This document shows, in pieces, positions 1 through 8,984 of a stretch of DNA of 64,000 nucleotides. Each line of letters starts with the position of its first letter. The stretch's first letter is position 1. The stretch covers positions 1 to 64,000 of the forward strand of contig NZ_JBDQZI010000010.1 in the NCBI RefSeq assembly GCF_042920265.1, read 5' to 3'. Below the pieces are notes generated by a model. That model had not been told where the DNA came from. It did no database searches and worked only from the letters and a program-made list of their open reading frames with translations. Both the position numbers and the translations under genes were made by a program. Source of the stretch: Lysinibacillus_B sp042920265 (GTDB lineage Bacteria; Bacillota; Bacilli; Bacillales_A; Planococcaceae).

Positions 1-84
1 GCATCAAATGAAAGTCCGCTCGACTTGCATGTATTAGGCACGCCGCCAGCGTTCGTCCTGAGCCAGGATCAAACTCTCCATAAA
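1..84 (-). rRNA. rrs: 16S ribosomal RNA, 5' end (partial)
   Basis: The reverse complement contains the universal 27F primer site (AGAGTTTGATCCTGGCTCAG) followed by the conserved start of bacterial 16S rRNA (GACGAACGCTGGCGGCGTGCC and on to about E. coli position 80). Only this 5' end is inside the window; the rest of the gene, and presumably the rRNA operon, lies to the left. The boundary at 84 is set by the usual Bacillus start TTTAT-GGAGAG. The variable part (GAGCGGACTTTCATTTGATGC) fits the Planococcaceae/Bacillaceae but is too short to name a genus. Confidence 0.97.
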
Positions 85-227
85 AGAATTTGAGTAAGCT
101 CAAATTTGCTGGCATCATGTTCGATGTCCAAAATTTTGTTTCTTATTCAGAAACATTTATTGTTAACGTTTTGCTTGTTCAGTTTTCAAAGTTCAGTTTG
201 TCGCTACTCAACTGCAGCGACTTTTAT

Positions 228-256
228 AGAATAACTTATCCTCAAGTTGTTGTCAA
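228..256 (-). promoter_or_regulatory. rRNA operon promoter (sigma-A)
   Basis: On the minus strand TTGACA (251-256) and TATTCT (228-233) are separated by exactly 17 bp, pointing at the 16S gene. The roughly 140-nt leader that follows contains a CTTTGAAAACTGAAC segment typical of Bacillus rRNA leaders and probably part of the boxA antitermination region. No second promoter upstream was obvious, although B. subtilis rrn operons usually have two. Confidence 0.8.
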
Positions 257-332
257 CCTATTTTATTCACTCTTGAATTTTTGTGTTGGCGTCTCGTTAA
301 GGACAAGTAATACTATATAATATATTTCTGCC

Positions 333-1244
333 CTATGCAATACTTTTCTCAAAAAAACTTTTCACTTTTTTTATATCTGTTACAAACATCGCTATACCAA
401 CCATTATAATACTACCTCCAACAACTTGAGAGACCATTAGTTTTTCGTTAAAAATAAATAAAGCTAAAATTGCAGCACCTACTGGCTCAAATAAGATTGC
501 TATGGATATCGTATTTGTACTCACCCATTTCAATGACCAATTAAATAACGTATGCCCTAGTAAGTTTGGTACAATTGCCAACATAACAAACCAAAACCAA
601 TCTGTCTTTTCATAAGGCCCGAATGATTGTCCCATGCATAATACATAAATGAAAAGACATATCGTACTTACACTATAAACAACCATTGTATAGGTCATCA
701 AAGATAATCGATTACGAACAGCTTGTCCAAATAGTAGATACCCTGTAATTAGTGCACAGGCTATCAACGCTAATATATCTCCATAAAGCGCAGTACCACT
801 GGTCCGAAAATCTCCCCAGCCAATCAATAAACTCCCAACAAGTGCTACGCTAACTGCTACAATAGATTGAAAAGATGCTCTTTCTTTAAAAAAGATATAT
901 GTCCCAATAAATGCAAATAGCGGTTGTAGCGTCACCAATACTGTAGAACTTGCCACAGAAGTGTAATTCAATGATTCAAACCAGAGGATAAAATGGAATG
1001 CTAAAAAAATGCCTGCAATGGAAGAAAACAGCCACTCCCTTTTCTCTAGCAACTTTAACTCATGGCGATACTTTATAAGAAATAACGGACTCATAATTAG
1101 AACCGAAAACAACATACGATAAAAAGCAATCACCCCTGATTCTGCACTCGCCAATTTTACAAAGATTGCTGACAACGAAACTGAAATAACGCCTATTATA
1201 ATCGCCAAATACGGTTTCATTGATTTCGTTGTTTTATTAAGCAT
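333..1244 (-). CDS. EamA/DMT-family transporter
   Basis: This 303-residue protein is almost entirely hydrophobic, with about ten membrane helices arranged as two repeats, the layout of the drug/metabolite transporter (EamA, RhaT-like) family. The first repeat starts at about residue 10 and the second at about residue 155. Short charged linkers such as KYRHELKLLEKREW lie between helices. Members export amino acids, metabolites or drugs at the cytoplasmic membrane; the substrate cannot be read from sequence. The ATG at 1244 has an AGGTGTGG-like site upstream. It is transcribed divergently from mgtC. Family assignment is firm, function unknown. Confidence 0.85.
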   Translation of the reverse strand: MLNKTTKSMKPYLAIIIGVISVSLSAIFVKLASAESGVIAFYRMLFSVLIMSPLFLIKYRHELKLLEKREWLFSSIAGIFLAFHFILWFESLNYTSVASSTVLVTLQPLFAFIGTYIFFKERASFQSIVAVSVALVGSLLIGWGDFRTSGTALYGDILALIACALITGYLLFGQAVRNRLSLMTYTMVVYSVSTICLFIYVLCMGQSFGPYEKTDWFWFVMLAIVPNLLGHTLFNWSLKWVSTNTISIAILFEPVGAAILALFIFNEKLMVSQVVGGSIIMVGIAMFVTDIKKVKSFFEKSIA

Positions 1245-1325
1245 TTATGCCACACCTACCTTATACCTTATTGTACATAAAGTATATTGATTCGCAACAC
1301 GAAATAACAGAGAGGATGATCACCC

Positions 1326-2048
1326 ATGCATTTCTTATTAAATGATACGCTTTCGCTGGAAATTTTAATAAAATTAACGATTGCCGGGACTTTAAGTTTA
1401 ATTATCGGGATTGAAAGAGAACTAAAAAAGAAACCAGTCGGATTAAAAACAAGCTTAGTTATTGCTACCTTTAGTTGCTTATTGACGATTATCTCAATCG
1501 AAACAGCATATACTACACCTGCAAGAGATGATATTAATATCACAATGGATCCACTACGTCTAGCTGCCCAAGTCGTGAGTGGCATTGGATTTTTAGGCGC
1601 AGGTGTCATTTTACGAAAAGGAAATGATAGTATTACGGGCTTAACGACCGCTGCGATGATTTGGGGTGCAGCAGGGATTGGCATTGCAGTTGGTGCAGGG
1701 TTTTATTTTCAAGCATTTGTTACAGTCGTTATTGTTGTTATCGGAATTGAAGTAATTGCACCATTTCTTATTAAAATAGGGCCAAGACGATTACGTATGC
1801 GCGAAGTGTCATTAAGGGTTGTTATTAAGGACATTAATCAATTACCAACATTATTAGAACAAATGAGAGCACATAATATGACAATCGAACATGTAGGGAT
1901 TCGTGATTCAGTTGATCGGCATAACAACCGTTTACACGAGGTAAATATACGACTGTCTACACTTATTTCGAAAGACACGCTTTGGATTTACAATACACTG
2001 CACATACTTGAGTATATCGAAACAGTAGAAATCGAATTTTTAGCTTAA
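1326..2048 (+). CDS. MgtC/SapB family membrane protein
   Basis: A 240-residue protein with the MgtC family signature: an N-terminal membrane domain of about four or five helices (residues 15-145) containing the conserved IGIEREL motif and the GIGFLGAGVILRKG stretch followed by LTTAAMIW. A soluble C-terminal domain (about 150-240) resembles the ACT-like tail of longer family members. MgtC proteins are linked to growth in low Mg2+ and to membrane-potential or ATP homeostasis; the transported species, if any, is disputed. The start has an AGAGGAT ribosome site. Only 12 nt separate it from the downstream cation transporter, so the two probably form an operon for divalent-cation homeostasis (inference). 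Confidence 0.88.
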   Translation: MHFLLNDTLSLEILIKLTIAGTLSLIIGIERELKKKPVGLKTSLVIATFSCLLTIISIETAYTTPARDDINITMDPLRLAAQVVSGIGFLGAGVILRKGNDSITGLTTAAMIWGAAGIGIAVGAGFYFQAFVTVVIVVIGIEVIAPFLIKIGPRRLRMREVSLRVVIKDINQLPTLLEQMRAHNMTIEHVGIRDSVDRHNNRLHEVNIRLSTLISKDTLWIYNTLHILEYIETVEIEFLA

Positions 2049-2060
2049 TGGAGGCTCAGT

Positions 2061-3029
2061 ATGGGAGAACTATTCTCGTTGTTAAAAAACGGCAATAAAC
2101 CTTCACTTGCCGCAGCATTCGTCAACACATTTTTAGGGATTATTAAAGGAGCAGCATTTTTCTTTACCGGAAATGTAGCTATGTTCGCAGAAATGATGCA
2201 CTCATTTGGTGATGCAGCAAACCAATTTTTCGTTTATATCGGCTCTGCATTATCGAAGAAAGCACCAACCCCAAAGTTTCCAAACGGCTACGGGCGAGTG
2301 GTCAATCTCGTTTGCTTAGGAGCCGTATTAATTGTTGCTATTCTTTCATATGAAACAATTAAAGAAGGGTGGCATCACTTTATACACCCAGCAACTGAAT
2401 CACACGGAATATTCATCGCTTTAGGGGTTCTTTCAATCGGGATCATTTTGGAAGGCTTCGTATTGCACAAAGCCGCTAAAGAAGTGCTACATGAAGTAGG
2501 AGTAGAAAAAGCCGGAATGATGGCCATACCGCAATCTGCACAATATTTAAATCGCGCAAAACCTGCCACAAAGCTTGTATGGATGGAAGATTTAGTCGCA
2601 ACAAGCGGAAATGTTCTTGCCTTCGCCGCCATCGTGATCGCTTACTTCACAGGCTTTTATCGTCTGGAGGGACTAGTTTCGATTATTATAGGTCTAATGA
2701 TGTTCTATGTAGTCGGTCGTGTATTTTTAGATAATGCAAGGGGCGCTATTGGTGAAACAGATGAAGAAATGATGATTCATATCGGGAATCTCGTGATGGA
2801 AGACCGCCATGTATCTGATATCGCGCGGATCGAAGTCATTAAAGAAGGGGAATTTTTACATGTCGAGGTTGTGGCTGAGACAGATAAAAGTTTATCACTG
2901 GATTACTTAGACGATGTACGTGACCATTTAGTCGAACTGATTCTCGCACAAAAAGGAGTAACAAAGGTAACACTCTCTTTTGACGAAGAAGATGGTATTA
3001 CACAGTGGAAGCACGAACCAACTGAATAA
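2061..3029 (+). CDS. cation diffusion facilitator family transporter
   Basis: A 322-residue CDF-type exporter of divalent metals such as Zn2+ or Mn2+ in exchange for protons. The N-terminal half has about six membrane helices. Helix 2 carries the HSxxD metal-site motif (MHSFGDAAN, around residue 50), and a second acidic motif, EDLVATSGN, lies near residue 178. The last 90 residues form the usual cytoplasmic ferredoxin-like domain (residues about 225-310). The ED in place of the commoner HD in the second site fits a subgroup whose metal specificity is not obvious. GGAGG lies directly before the ATG; it is the second gene of a pair with mgtC and is followed by a strong terminator. Confidence 0.88.
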   Translation: MGELFSLLKNGNKPSLAAAFVNTFLGIIKGAAFFFTGNVAMFAEMMHSFGDAANQFFVYIGSALSKKAPTPKFPNGYGRVVNLVCLGAVLIVAILSYETIKEGWHHFIHPATESHGIFIALGVLSIGIILEGFVLHKAAKEVLHEVGVEKAGMMAIPQSAQYLNRAKPATKLVWMEDLVATSGNVLAFAAIVIAYFTGFYRLEGLVSIIIGLMMFYVVGRVFLDNARGAIGETDEEMMIHIGNLVMEDRHVSDIARIEVIKEGEFLHVEVVAETDKSLSLDYLDDVRDHLVELILAQKGVTKVTLSFDEEDGITQWKHEPTE

Positions 3030-3032
3030 ATT

Positions 3033-3066
3033 AAAGCTCGGCATTTCACATAAAACGCCGAGCTTT
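3033..3066. terminator. bidirectional rho-independent terminator
   Basis: AAAGCTCGGC (3033-3042) pairs perfectly with GCCGAGCTTT (3057-3066), followed by a T run. It lies between the convergent ends of the CDF transporter and the alcohol dehydrogenase and can serve both. Confidence 0.9.
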
Positions 3067-3069
3067 TTT

Positions 3070-4224
3070 CTATAAAGACGCTACAAGTATAGCACGTACA
3101 TCTTCACTATTTAATTTATTGAAGTTCCCAAAAGGACCATTTAATACTGTATGTGCAATAATCCCTTCAAAATCACGATCATCAATATTATAATCTGCTA
3201 GGCGGCTTGGTGCACCAATGGACTTCCAAAACGCACTTAAACGATTAATCCCTTCAAGCGCCATTTCCTCATCTTTGAGATGGCCACGCTCCACCCCAAA
3301 TACTTTTTCAGCAAGCCTTGCAAATCGCGCTGGATTTACATGCAGAGTATGACGCATCCAATGTGGGAAAAGGATAGCTAGTCCCCCTGCATGTGGAATA
3401 TCATAGTATGCAGAAATGGCATGTTCAATATTATGTGTTGCCCAATCACCACGTGAGCCCATGGAAAGGAAATTATTTAAACCAAACGTACTTGATAACA
3501 TTAATGTTTCACGATGCTCATAATTGTCAGGCTCTGTTAACGCTTTTGGTGTCACATCGATAATTGTACGTAAAATTCCTTCACTCATTTCATCTGTAAG
3601 CGGTGTATTTGTTGCATTATTAAAATATTGCTCGAAGATATGCGACATCGTATCTACTACACCATTGACGAGTTGATCTTTCGGTACTGTAAAAGTATAG
3701 GTTGGGTCTAAAATAGAGAATTTCGGGAATACCGCTGGACTACCCCAACCAAACTTCTCTTTTGTTTCTAAATTTGTAATAACAGAACCTGAGTTCATCT
3801 CTGAGCCTGTTGCTGCAAGTGTTAACACAGTACCAAATGGTAATGCCTCGTTTGCAGGCGCCTTGCGAATCACGAGATCCCATGCATCCGCATCAGACTT
3901 CGCCCCAGCTACAATTAACTTAGCGCAGTCGATTACCGAACCACCACCGACAGCTAATACTAAATCTATTTCTTGTTCCTTACATATGGCAACACCTTTT
4001 CTAGCAGTCGACACGCGCGGGTTGGGTTCAACACCTGACAATTCAAATACTTGCTTACCCGTTAAAGCGTTCATGACATCCTCATAAACCCCATTTTGCT
4101 TAATGCTGCCACCGCCATATACAACAAGTATTTTTTCATAAGATGCTACTTCTTTCGCTAATTGTTCGATACTCCCTTTGCCAAAGTGTAATTTCACCGG
4201 ATTCCAAAACGAAAATGTGTTCAT
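3070..4224 (-). CDS. yugJ: NAD(P)H-dependent iron-containing alcohol dehydrogenase (YqhD/YugJ type)
   Basis: A 384-residue group III alcohol dehydrogenase of the YqhD/butanol dehydrogenase branch, which reduces aldehydes to alcohols. The N-terminal half holds the nucleotide site with YGGGS (37-41) and GGGSVID (93-99). The metal ligands align with YqhD: D191, H195, H264 and H278 (VVDTMSHIFEQY, WATHNIEH, IPHAGG). The start is placed at the inner ATG (4224) because GGAAGGAGAGAAAAA sits just in front of it; the upstream ATG at 4260 would have no comparable site. In B. subtilis yugJ lies near yugI, as here (8359). Symbol by homology and neighbourhood; the natural substrate is unknown. Confidence 0.9.
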   Translation of the reverse strand: MNTFSFWNPVKLHFGKGSIEQLAKEVASYEKILVVYGGGSIKQNGVYEDVMNALTGKQVFELSGVEPNPRVSTARKGVAICKEQEIDLVLAVGGGSVIDCAKLIVAGAKSDADAWDLVIRKAPANEALPFGTVLTLAATGSEMNSGSVITNLETKEKFGWGSPAVFPKFSILDPTYTFTVPKDQLVNGVVDTMSHIFEQYFNNATNTPLTDEMSEGILRTIIDVTPKALTEPDNYEHRETLMLSSTFGLNNFLSMGSRGDWATHNIEHAISAYYDIPHAGGLAILFPHWMRHTLHVNPARFARLAEKVFGVERGHLKDEEMALEGINRLSAFWKSIGAPSRLADYNIDDRDFEGIIAHTVLNGPFGNFNKLNSEDVRAILVASL

Positions 4225-4460
4225 TTTTTCTCTCCTTCCATATACATGCTCATTTTCCATATTAACATAAGAACTATCGATTATGCGTATATGTACTTTG
4301 AAGCGGGATCTACATTATCACTACTGCACATTTTTCTTTTATTTTTCAACTAAAATGAAGTATTTTTGATTTATTTCTCTTGAATGCATCGGTTCAACAA
4401 AATACATAAACAACAACATACGATAATTACAAATATTTCTCTAACTGCTCGTTAAGGTAA

Positions 4461-4500
4461 AAAAGGGGGTGTCTGAAAATGTCTTTTCAGACGGCCCCTT
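4461..4500 (-). terminator. terminator of the glutamate dehydrogenase gene
   Basis: GTCTGAAAA (4471-4479) pairs with TTTTCAGAC (4484-4492), extended outward by AAGGGG/CCCCTT-type pairs. On the minus strand it is followed by a T run, directly after the rocG stop codon. Confidence 0.85.
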
Positions 4501-4516
4501 CTCTATTATATAATAA

Positions 4517-5761
4517 TTAAACCCATCCACGGAAGCGAGATGCTTCTGCTGTACGACGCACACCAACCATATATGCCGCTAAGCGCATGTTAATGTTACG
4601 ATTTGTTGCTGTTGTGTAGACGTTTTCGAATGCATCTACCATTTTACGATATAACTTTTCGCGCACTTCTTCTTCTGTCCAGTAGTAGCCTTGGTTGTTT
4701 TGTACCCATTCAAAGTAAGATACTGTTACACCACCAGCTGACGCCAATACATCCGGTACTAACAGAATGTCACGCTCTGTTAAAATTTTTGTAGCTTCTG
4801 CTGTTGTTGGACCATTCGCTGCCTCAACTACGATGCTTGCTTTAATATTATGTGCATTTTCTGCAGTAATTTGGTTTTCAATGGCAGCTGGCACTAAAAT
4901 ATCACAATCAAGCTCTAAAAGCTCTTTGTTTGAAATTGTATTTTCAAATAACGTTGTCACTGTACCAAACGAATCGCGACGATCAAGTAAATAGTCAATA
5001 TCTAAGCCGTTTGGATCATGTAGTGCACCGTAAGCATCTGAAATACCGATTACTTTCGCACCTAAATCACTCATAAATTTCGCTAAGAAGCTACCCGCGT
5101 TACCGAAGCCTTGAATCACGACACGTGCTCCTTGAATATCGATACCGCGTTTTTTTGCTGCCTCTTGAATAACAATTGTTACCCCTTCAGCTGTTGCACG
5201 GTCACGACCTTGCGAACCACCTAGTACGATTGGTTTACCTGTAATAAAACCTGGTGAGTTAAATTCATCCATGCGACTATACTCATCCATCATCCATGCC
5301 ATAATTTGTGCATTTGTAAATACGTCTGGAGCCGGAATATCTTTCGTTGGTCCGACGATTTGGCTCACTGCACGTACATATCCGCGACTTAAACGTTCTA
5401 GTTCACCCATTGACATTTGGCGTGGGTCACAAATAATACCACCCTTACCACCACCATATGGAAGATCTACAATACCGCATTTTAACGTCATCCACATAGA
5501 AAGTGCTTTTACTTCTTCTTCGCTCACCATTGGATGGAAGCGTACGCCACCTTTTGTTGGTCCTACAGCATCAGAGTGTTGTGCACGGTAACCAGTGAAC
5601 ACTTTTGTTGTACCGTCGTCCATTTTTACAGGAATACGAACTGTTAATAAACGAAGTGGTTCTTTTAATAATTCATACATCCCTTCGTCGTACCCTAACT
5701 TGCCTAGCGCATCTTTAATAACATCCTGTGTTGAAGTAAATAGGTTTAAATTTTCAGCCAT
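4517..5761 (-). CDS. rocG: NAD-specific glutamate dehydrogenase (RocG/GudB type)
   Basis: Catabolic glutamate dehydrogenase, 414 residues, converting glutamate to 2-oxoglutarate and ammonia in the cytoplasm. Characteristic motifs are GPTKGGVRFHP (67-77), PYGGGKGGI (101-109, with the catalytic lysine) and the NAD-binding GFGNAG (218-223); the C terminus ASRFRGWV is the family signature. It is very close to B. subtilis RocG and GudB as remembered. The start is the inner ATG (5761), preceded by AAGAGGCG. Next upstream on the same strand is rocA, as in the B. subtilis rocA/rocG neighbourhood, so the pair probably completes proline/arginine breakdown. The RocG versus GudB distinction cannot be made here. 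The sequence has no sign of the GudB-type inactivating duplication near the active site. Confidence 0.95.
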   Translation of the reverse strand: MAENLNLFTSTQDVIKDALGKLGYDEGMYELLKEPLRLLTVRIPVKMDDGTTKVFTGYRAQHSDAVGPTKGGVRFHPMVSEEEVKALSMWMTLKCGIVDLPYGGGKGGIICDPRQMSMGELERLSRGYVRAVSQIVGPTKDIPAPDVFTNAQIMAWMMDEYSRMDEFNSPGFITGKPIVLGGSQGRDRATAEGVTIVIQEAAKKRGIDIQGARVVIQGFGNAGSFLAKFMSDLGAKVIGISDAYGALHDPNGLDIDYLLDRRDSFGTVTTLFENTISNKELLELDCDILVPAAIENQITAENAHNIKASIVVEAANGPTTAEATKILTERDILLVPDVLASAGGVTVSYFEWVQNNQGYYWTEEEVREKLYRKMVDAFENVYTTATNRNINMRLAAYMVGVRRTAEASRFRGWV

Positions 5762-5988
5762 TAGTTTCGCCTCTTTAAAATTTAATAGTGATTTGATTAT
5801 CGCCAACATTGTAACATACTTGATACAAGATTTGGCTACTATTTCGTCACATTTTGAACACTTTTTATAAATTATTTATTTTGTCATGTTTTACTTACAT
5901 TTTATCCTAATAAAAAAACCACTACACGTGACTTTCGATCTATATTTTTTCATCCTATCATACAAAATTCATTACATTTCAAAGAATT

Positions 5989-7533
5989 TTAAAGCATTTC
6001 CGACGTTGTTTTTGCTTGCATATGAAGTTGTAAGTAATCGGGACCACCTGCTTTTGAATCCGTACCGGACATATTAAATCCGCCAAATGGTTGATACCCT
6101 ACAATAGCACCTGTACAGCCTCGATTAAAATATAAATTCCCGACATGAAAATCCTCACGGGCTTGCTCGATATGCATCCGATTATTCGAAATAACCGCAC
6201 CCGTTAACCCATACTCCGTATCATTCGCAATCGCAATAGCCTCTGTAAAATCGTTTGCCTGTGTAATGGCTACTACAGGACCAAAAATTTCTTCCTTCAT
6301 AATCCGTGCAGTTGGATCAACATCAACGAACACAGTTGGTTCAATAAAATACCCTACCGAATCATCACTACCGCCACCCACCATGAGCTTTCCTTCCGCT
6401 TTTCCAATTTCAATATACTCCGTAATTTTTTGAAACGCCTTTTCATCAATCACACTTGCCATAAAGTGTTCTGGATTAACAGGGTCACCTATTTTAAGCT
6501 CTTTTGTTAAATCAACGACACGCTCTATCACCTTATTATAGACATTTCCTACAATAACAACACGTGAACATGCAGAACATTTCTGGCCTGAAAAACCAAA
6601 CGCAGACTTTACAATGGATTGTGCGGCTAATTCTAAATCTGCATCACTATCAACGATAATGGTATCTTTACCACCCATCTCCGCAATCACACGCTTGAGC
6701 CAAATTTGTCCTTGTGCCGGTTTAGCTGCACGTTCATTAATGCGAAGCCCTATATCACGAGAACCTGTAAAGCTAATAAAACGTGTTTTCGGATGATCAA
6801 TTAAATAATCGCCTACTTCTGCACCACTTCCTGGCACAAAATTCAATACCCCAGGTGGCAGTCCTGCTTCTTCTAAAACTTCTGCAAACTTATAAGCAAT
6901 GACTGGAGTAGTCGATGCCGGTTTCAATAGCACTGTATTCCCTGTTACAATGGCAGCTGCTGTTGTACCTGCCATAATCGCTAACGGAAAATTCCATGGC
7001 GAAATAATAATGCCCACACCTAACGGGATATAATCATAACGATTAAACTCACCCGGTCGACTTTCAACGGTTTGCCCTTCTTTCAGACGTAACATCTGTC
7101 GACCGTAATATTCTAAAAAATCAATCGCCTCTGCTGTATCTGCATCCGCTTCATGCCATGGCTTTCCTGCTTCTTTCGTTAATAGTGCCGAAAACTCAAA
7201 TTTTCGGCGACGAATAATCGCAGCTGCCTTAAATAAAATATCAGCGCGAACATTCGGATTTACCTTTTTCCACGTTTTGAATGTTTCTTCTGCTACTTGT
7301 ATCGCCTGTTCTGCATATGCTGTTGTCGCCTTCGAAACAATCCCCACTACTTCCGTTTTTTTCGCTGGATTATACGACCTAATTTTTTCTTTTGTTAGAA
7401 TACGTTCCCCACCAATAATCAGTGGATATTCCTTCCCTAAATATCCTTCGACTAGATCGAGCCCCTTTGCATACGCCGCACGATTAGTCTCCATTGAAAA
7501 ATCAGTAAATGGTTCATGCTTATATGGAATCAT
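5989..7533 (-). CDS. rocA: 1-pyrroline-5-carboxylate dehydrogenase
   Basis: A 514-residue aldehyde dehydrogenase that oxidises glutamate-semialdehyde/P5C to glutamate, the last step of proline and arginine catabolism. Motifs seen: K204 in LLKPAS (NAD pocket), FTGSRDIG (255-262), catalytic base E285 in AEMGGKD and nucleophile C319 in GQKCSA. Length and the N terminus (MIPYKHEPFTDF) match the RocA/PutC branch of Firmicutes rather than the PutA fusion. GGAGCGATGAGCA precedes the ATG. No proline dehydrogenase or arginase lies next to it. Its product is the substrate of the neighbouring rocG enzyme. I did not find a convincing sigma-54 site or RocR box upstream. Confidence 0.95.
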   Translation of the reverse strand: MIPYKHEPFTDFSMETNRAAYAKGLDLVEGYLGKEYPLIIGGERILTKEKIRSYNPAKKTEVVGIVSKATTAYAEQAIQVAEETFKTWKKVNPNVRADILFKAAAIIRRRKFEFSALLTKEAGKPWHEADADTAEAIDFLEYYGRQMLRLKEGQTVESRPGEFNRYDYIPLGVGIIISPWNFPLAIMAGTTAAAIVTGNTVLLKPASTTPVIAYKFAEVLEEAGLPPGVLNFVPGSGAEVGDYLIDHPKTRFISFTGSRDIGLRINERAAKPAQGQIWLKRVIAEMGGKDTIIVDSDADLELAAQSIVKSAFGFSGQKCSACSRVVIVGNVYNKVIERVVDLTKELKIGDPVNPEHFMASVIDEKAFQKITEYIEIGKAEGKLMVGGGSDDSVGYFIEPTVFVDVDPTARIMKEEIFGPVVAITQANDFTEAIAIANDTEYGLTGAVISNNRMHIEQAREDFHVGNLYFNRGCTGAIVGYQPFGGFNMSGTDSKAGGPDYLQLHMQAKTTSEML

Positions 7534-7792
7534 TGCTCATCGCTCCTTTAACGACATTATCGCTTATGTAGCATGACGAAGAAAAAATAGCCCCTTTTAC
7601 AACACATCATACTACTAACGTCTTTTATAGATGTATGCTTGACTAATCGTTAAAATTAGAAAGACACATCTCGACCAAAATAGGTCAAGATGATGTTCTT
7701 GCTTATGTGGATTTCCTTAAATTCCATACTTTCTTATCTACTAACTCATAACGAGTAAATTTAAAAACATATATTACCATTTAAGTAACCAT

Positions 7793-7960
7793 TGCTTTCC
7801 GCTCCGGCACTCGCTTTCCACGGGCGAGATCAAGCCTCCTCGTCGCTCATCCTTCGCTCCTGCGGGGTCTTGATTGTCTCGCTTTTCCCGTAGGAAGCTT
7901 TGCTCTGTAGCGAAAGGCGCATGCCGTCAGCTACACTCTCGCGCCTGCGCTACAAGCAAC
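7793..7960. repeat. dispersed GC-rich palindromic repeat, type B
   Basis: A block of GC-rich sequence in an otherwise AT-rich, gene-free interval (7534-8358). It opens with GCTTTCCGCTCCGGCACTCG, runs through CACGGGCGAGATCAAGCC, CCTCCTCGTCGCTC and CTCCTGCGGGGTCTTG, and the segment CGGGCGAGA-CAAG can fold back on CTTGATTGTCTCGC. I recognise this kind of sequence as a common intergenic repeat of Bacillus/Lysinibacillus genomes, from general knowledge. The second half (GTAGCGAAAGGCGC to GCGCCTGCGCTAC, about 7908-7953) is its own imperfect hairpin. No protein-coding signal is present. Confidence 0.6.
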
Positions 7961-8111
7961 TATTGTTTCATAAAAAAACGGTTGCCTAAAAATAATGAAA
8001 GATTCACATTCATTACAGTAAATACTGGGCAATTATACATGCAAATGGAAAGAAAATGATTTCTTTTAGAGAAGAAAACTATTTTTCTAGCATATTGAGA
8101 AGTATTCACTT

Positions 8112-8255
8112 TTGCCGTAGCGCGCCATAGCCGCAGGAGCCAAGATTTTCTTTGCGACGAAAGCGCAGCGTCAGGAGCAGGAACAGGAGATCCAAACAGG
8201 CCGCGCCTGTTTTAGCTCCTGTGTAGGCTGTGGCAAAGCGCGGAGGCTATGATGC
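8112..8255. repeat. GC-rich imperfect inverted repeat, type C
   Basis: A second GC-rich island about 150 bp after the type B repeat. It begins GCCGTAGCGCGCCATAGCC and ends GGCAAAGCGCGGAGGCTATG, and has an inner hairpin ACAGGCCGCGCCTGT (8196-8210). It has no open reading frame of note and no gene signals. Base composition unlike the flanks and the palindromic ends suggest a repeat or miniature mobile element; whether further copies exist cannot be judged from this window. Confidence 0.45.
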
Positions 8256-8358
8256 ATATTCTTTTACTATTTAACTGGTATTTTTAAGATGCATTTTTGC
8301 TCATTGCGAGTACTAAAAAGAATGTGCTAATCCTTTATGATAAGCACATTCTTTGACA

Positions 8359-8733
8359 TCATTCACCTGACTGACTAATCCAATCTTGTAATTTACTTTT
8401 TAATAACTGAAATCCATTTGCATCGGCCTCATCTACACGGTCTTGAAGCGATCTACGCGGTACTTGTTCACGCTTTCTTTGTTGTGGTGCTTCATGTAGC
8501 ACTCGAATGGATAAACTTATTTTCTTGGCATCATCATCTACTTCAAGTACTTTTACAGTAATTTCATCCCCGACGTTTAAATAATCATGTACATCCTTTA
8601 CAAACCCATACGTAATTTCTGAGATATGAACAAGTCCCTGCGTATTTTCATCTAACGCAACAAATGCACCGTACGGTTGGATTCCCGTTACTTTACCAGT
8701 TAACACTTCACCTACTTCATATTTTTTTGCCAT
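8359..8733 (-). CDS. yugI: S1-domain RNA-binding protein, general stress protein 13
   Basis: A 124-residue protein with one S1 RNA-binding domain at residues 5-75 (VGEVLTGKVTGIQPYGAFVALDENTQGLVHISEI, then DYLNVGDEITVKVLEVDDDAKKISLSIR). A basic linker (QQRKREQVPRR) and a short C-terminal helix ending LQDWISQSGE follow. It closely resembles B. subtilis YugI/GSP13, which associates with ribosomes and is induced by stress (known of the family). It stands alone, with AGGAAC before the ATG. Good confidence in family and symbol; its molecular job is poorly known. Confidence 0.9.
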   Translation of the reverse strand: MAKKYEVGEVLTGKVTGIQPYGAFVALDENTQGLVHISEITYGFVKDVHDYLNVGDEITVKVLEVDDDAKKISLSIRVLHEAPQQRKREQVPRRSLQDRVDEADANGFQLLKSKLQDWISQSGE

Positions 8734-8885
8734 AGCTTTGTTCCTACTTTCTCTATACTTTATCTACGAAATCGTCATGTTAAATTATAACATATCAAAA
8801 CATTCCTCACAAAGAATGTCCTACACGTACCTACATGTTCTCTTTTTTTACTTTTTTACAATAATTTTTTACACACTACGAAATA

Positions 8886-8913
8886 TTCTAAAAAATTTTA
8901 AAATTTTTTAGAA
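8886..8913. promoter_or_regulatory. 28-bp perfect AT-rich palindrome upstream of the sodium symporter
   Basis: Positions 8886-8913 read identically on both strands (TTCTAAAAAATTTT followed by its exact reverse complement). It ends 8 bp before a candidate -35 (TTGTTT, 8922-8927; -10 TAGAAT, 8944-8949; 16-bp spacer). Its place suggests an operator or UP-like element. The core AATTTTAAAATT only loosely resembles a CodY box. Confidence 0.5.
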
Positions 8914-8984
8914 AAATGACTTTGTTTTCATTATAAAGTACGATAGAATGAATACTGTTTTTGATTTTTAAGGAGGTTTTATGT

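Noticed and set aside
90..320. Open frame of 76 codons over the rRNA leader
   Set aside because: It lies on the strand opposite the rRNA promoter and leader, has no ribosome site and no recognisable product; chance frame.
7658..7695. Hairpin GACACATCTCGACC / GGTCAAGATG-like
   Set aside because: Imperfect, with no gene ending nearby; resembles the terminator at 41267-41309 but too decayed to call a terminator.
7874..8059. 61-codon frame in the rocA-yugI interval
   Set aside because: Starts inside a palindromic repeat and has no credible start signal; produced by GC-rich repeat sequence.
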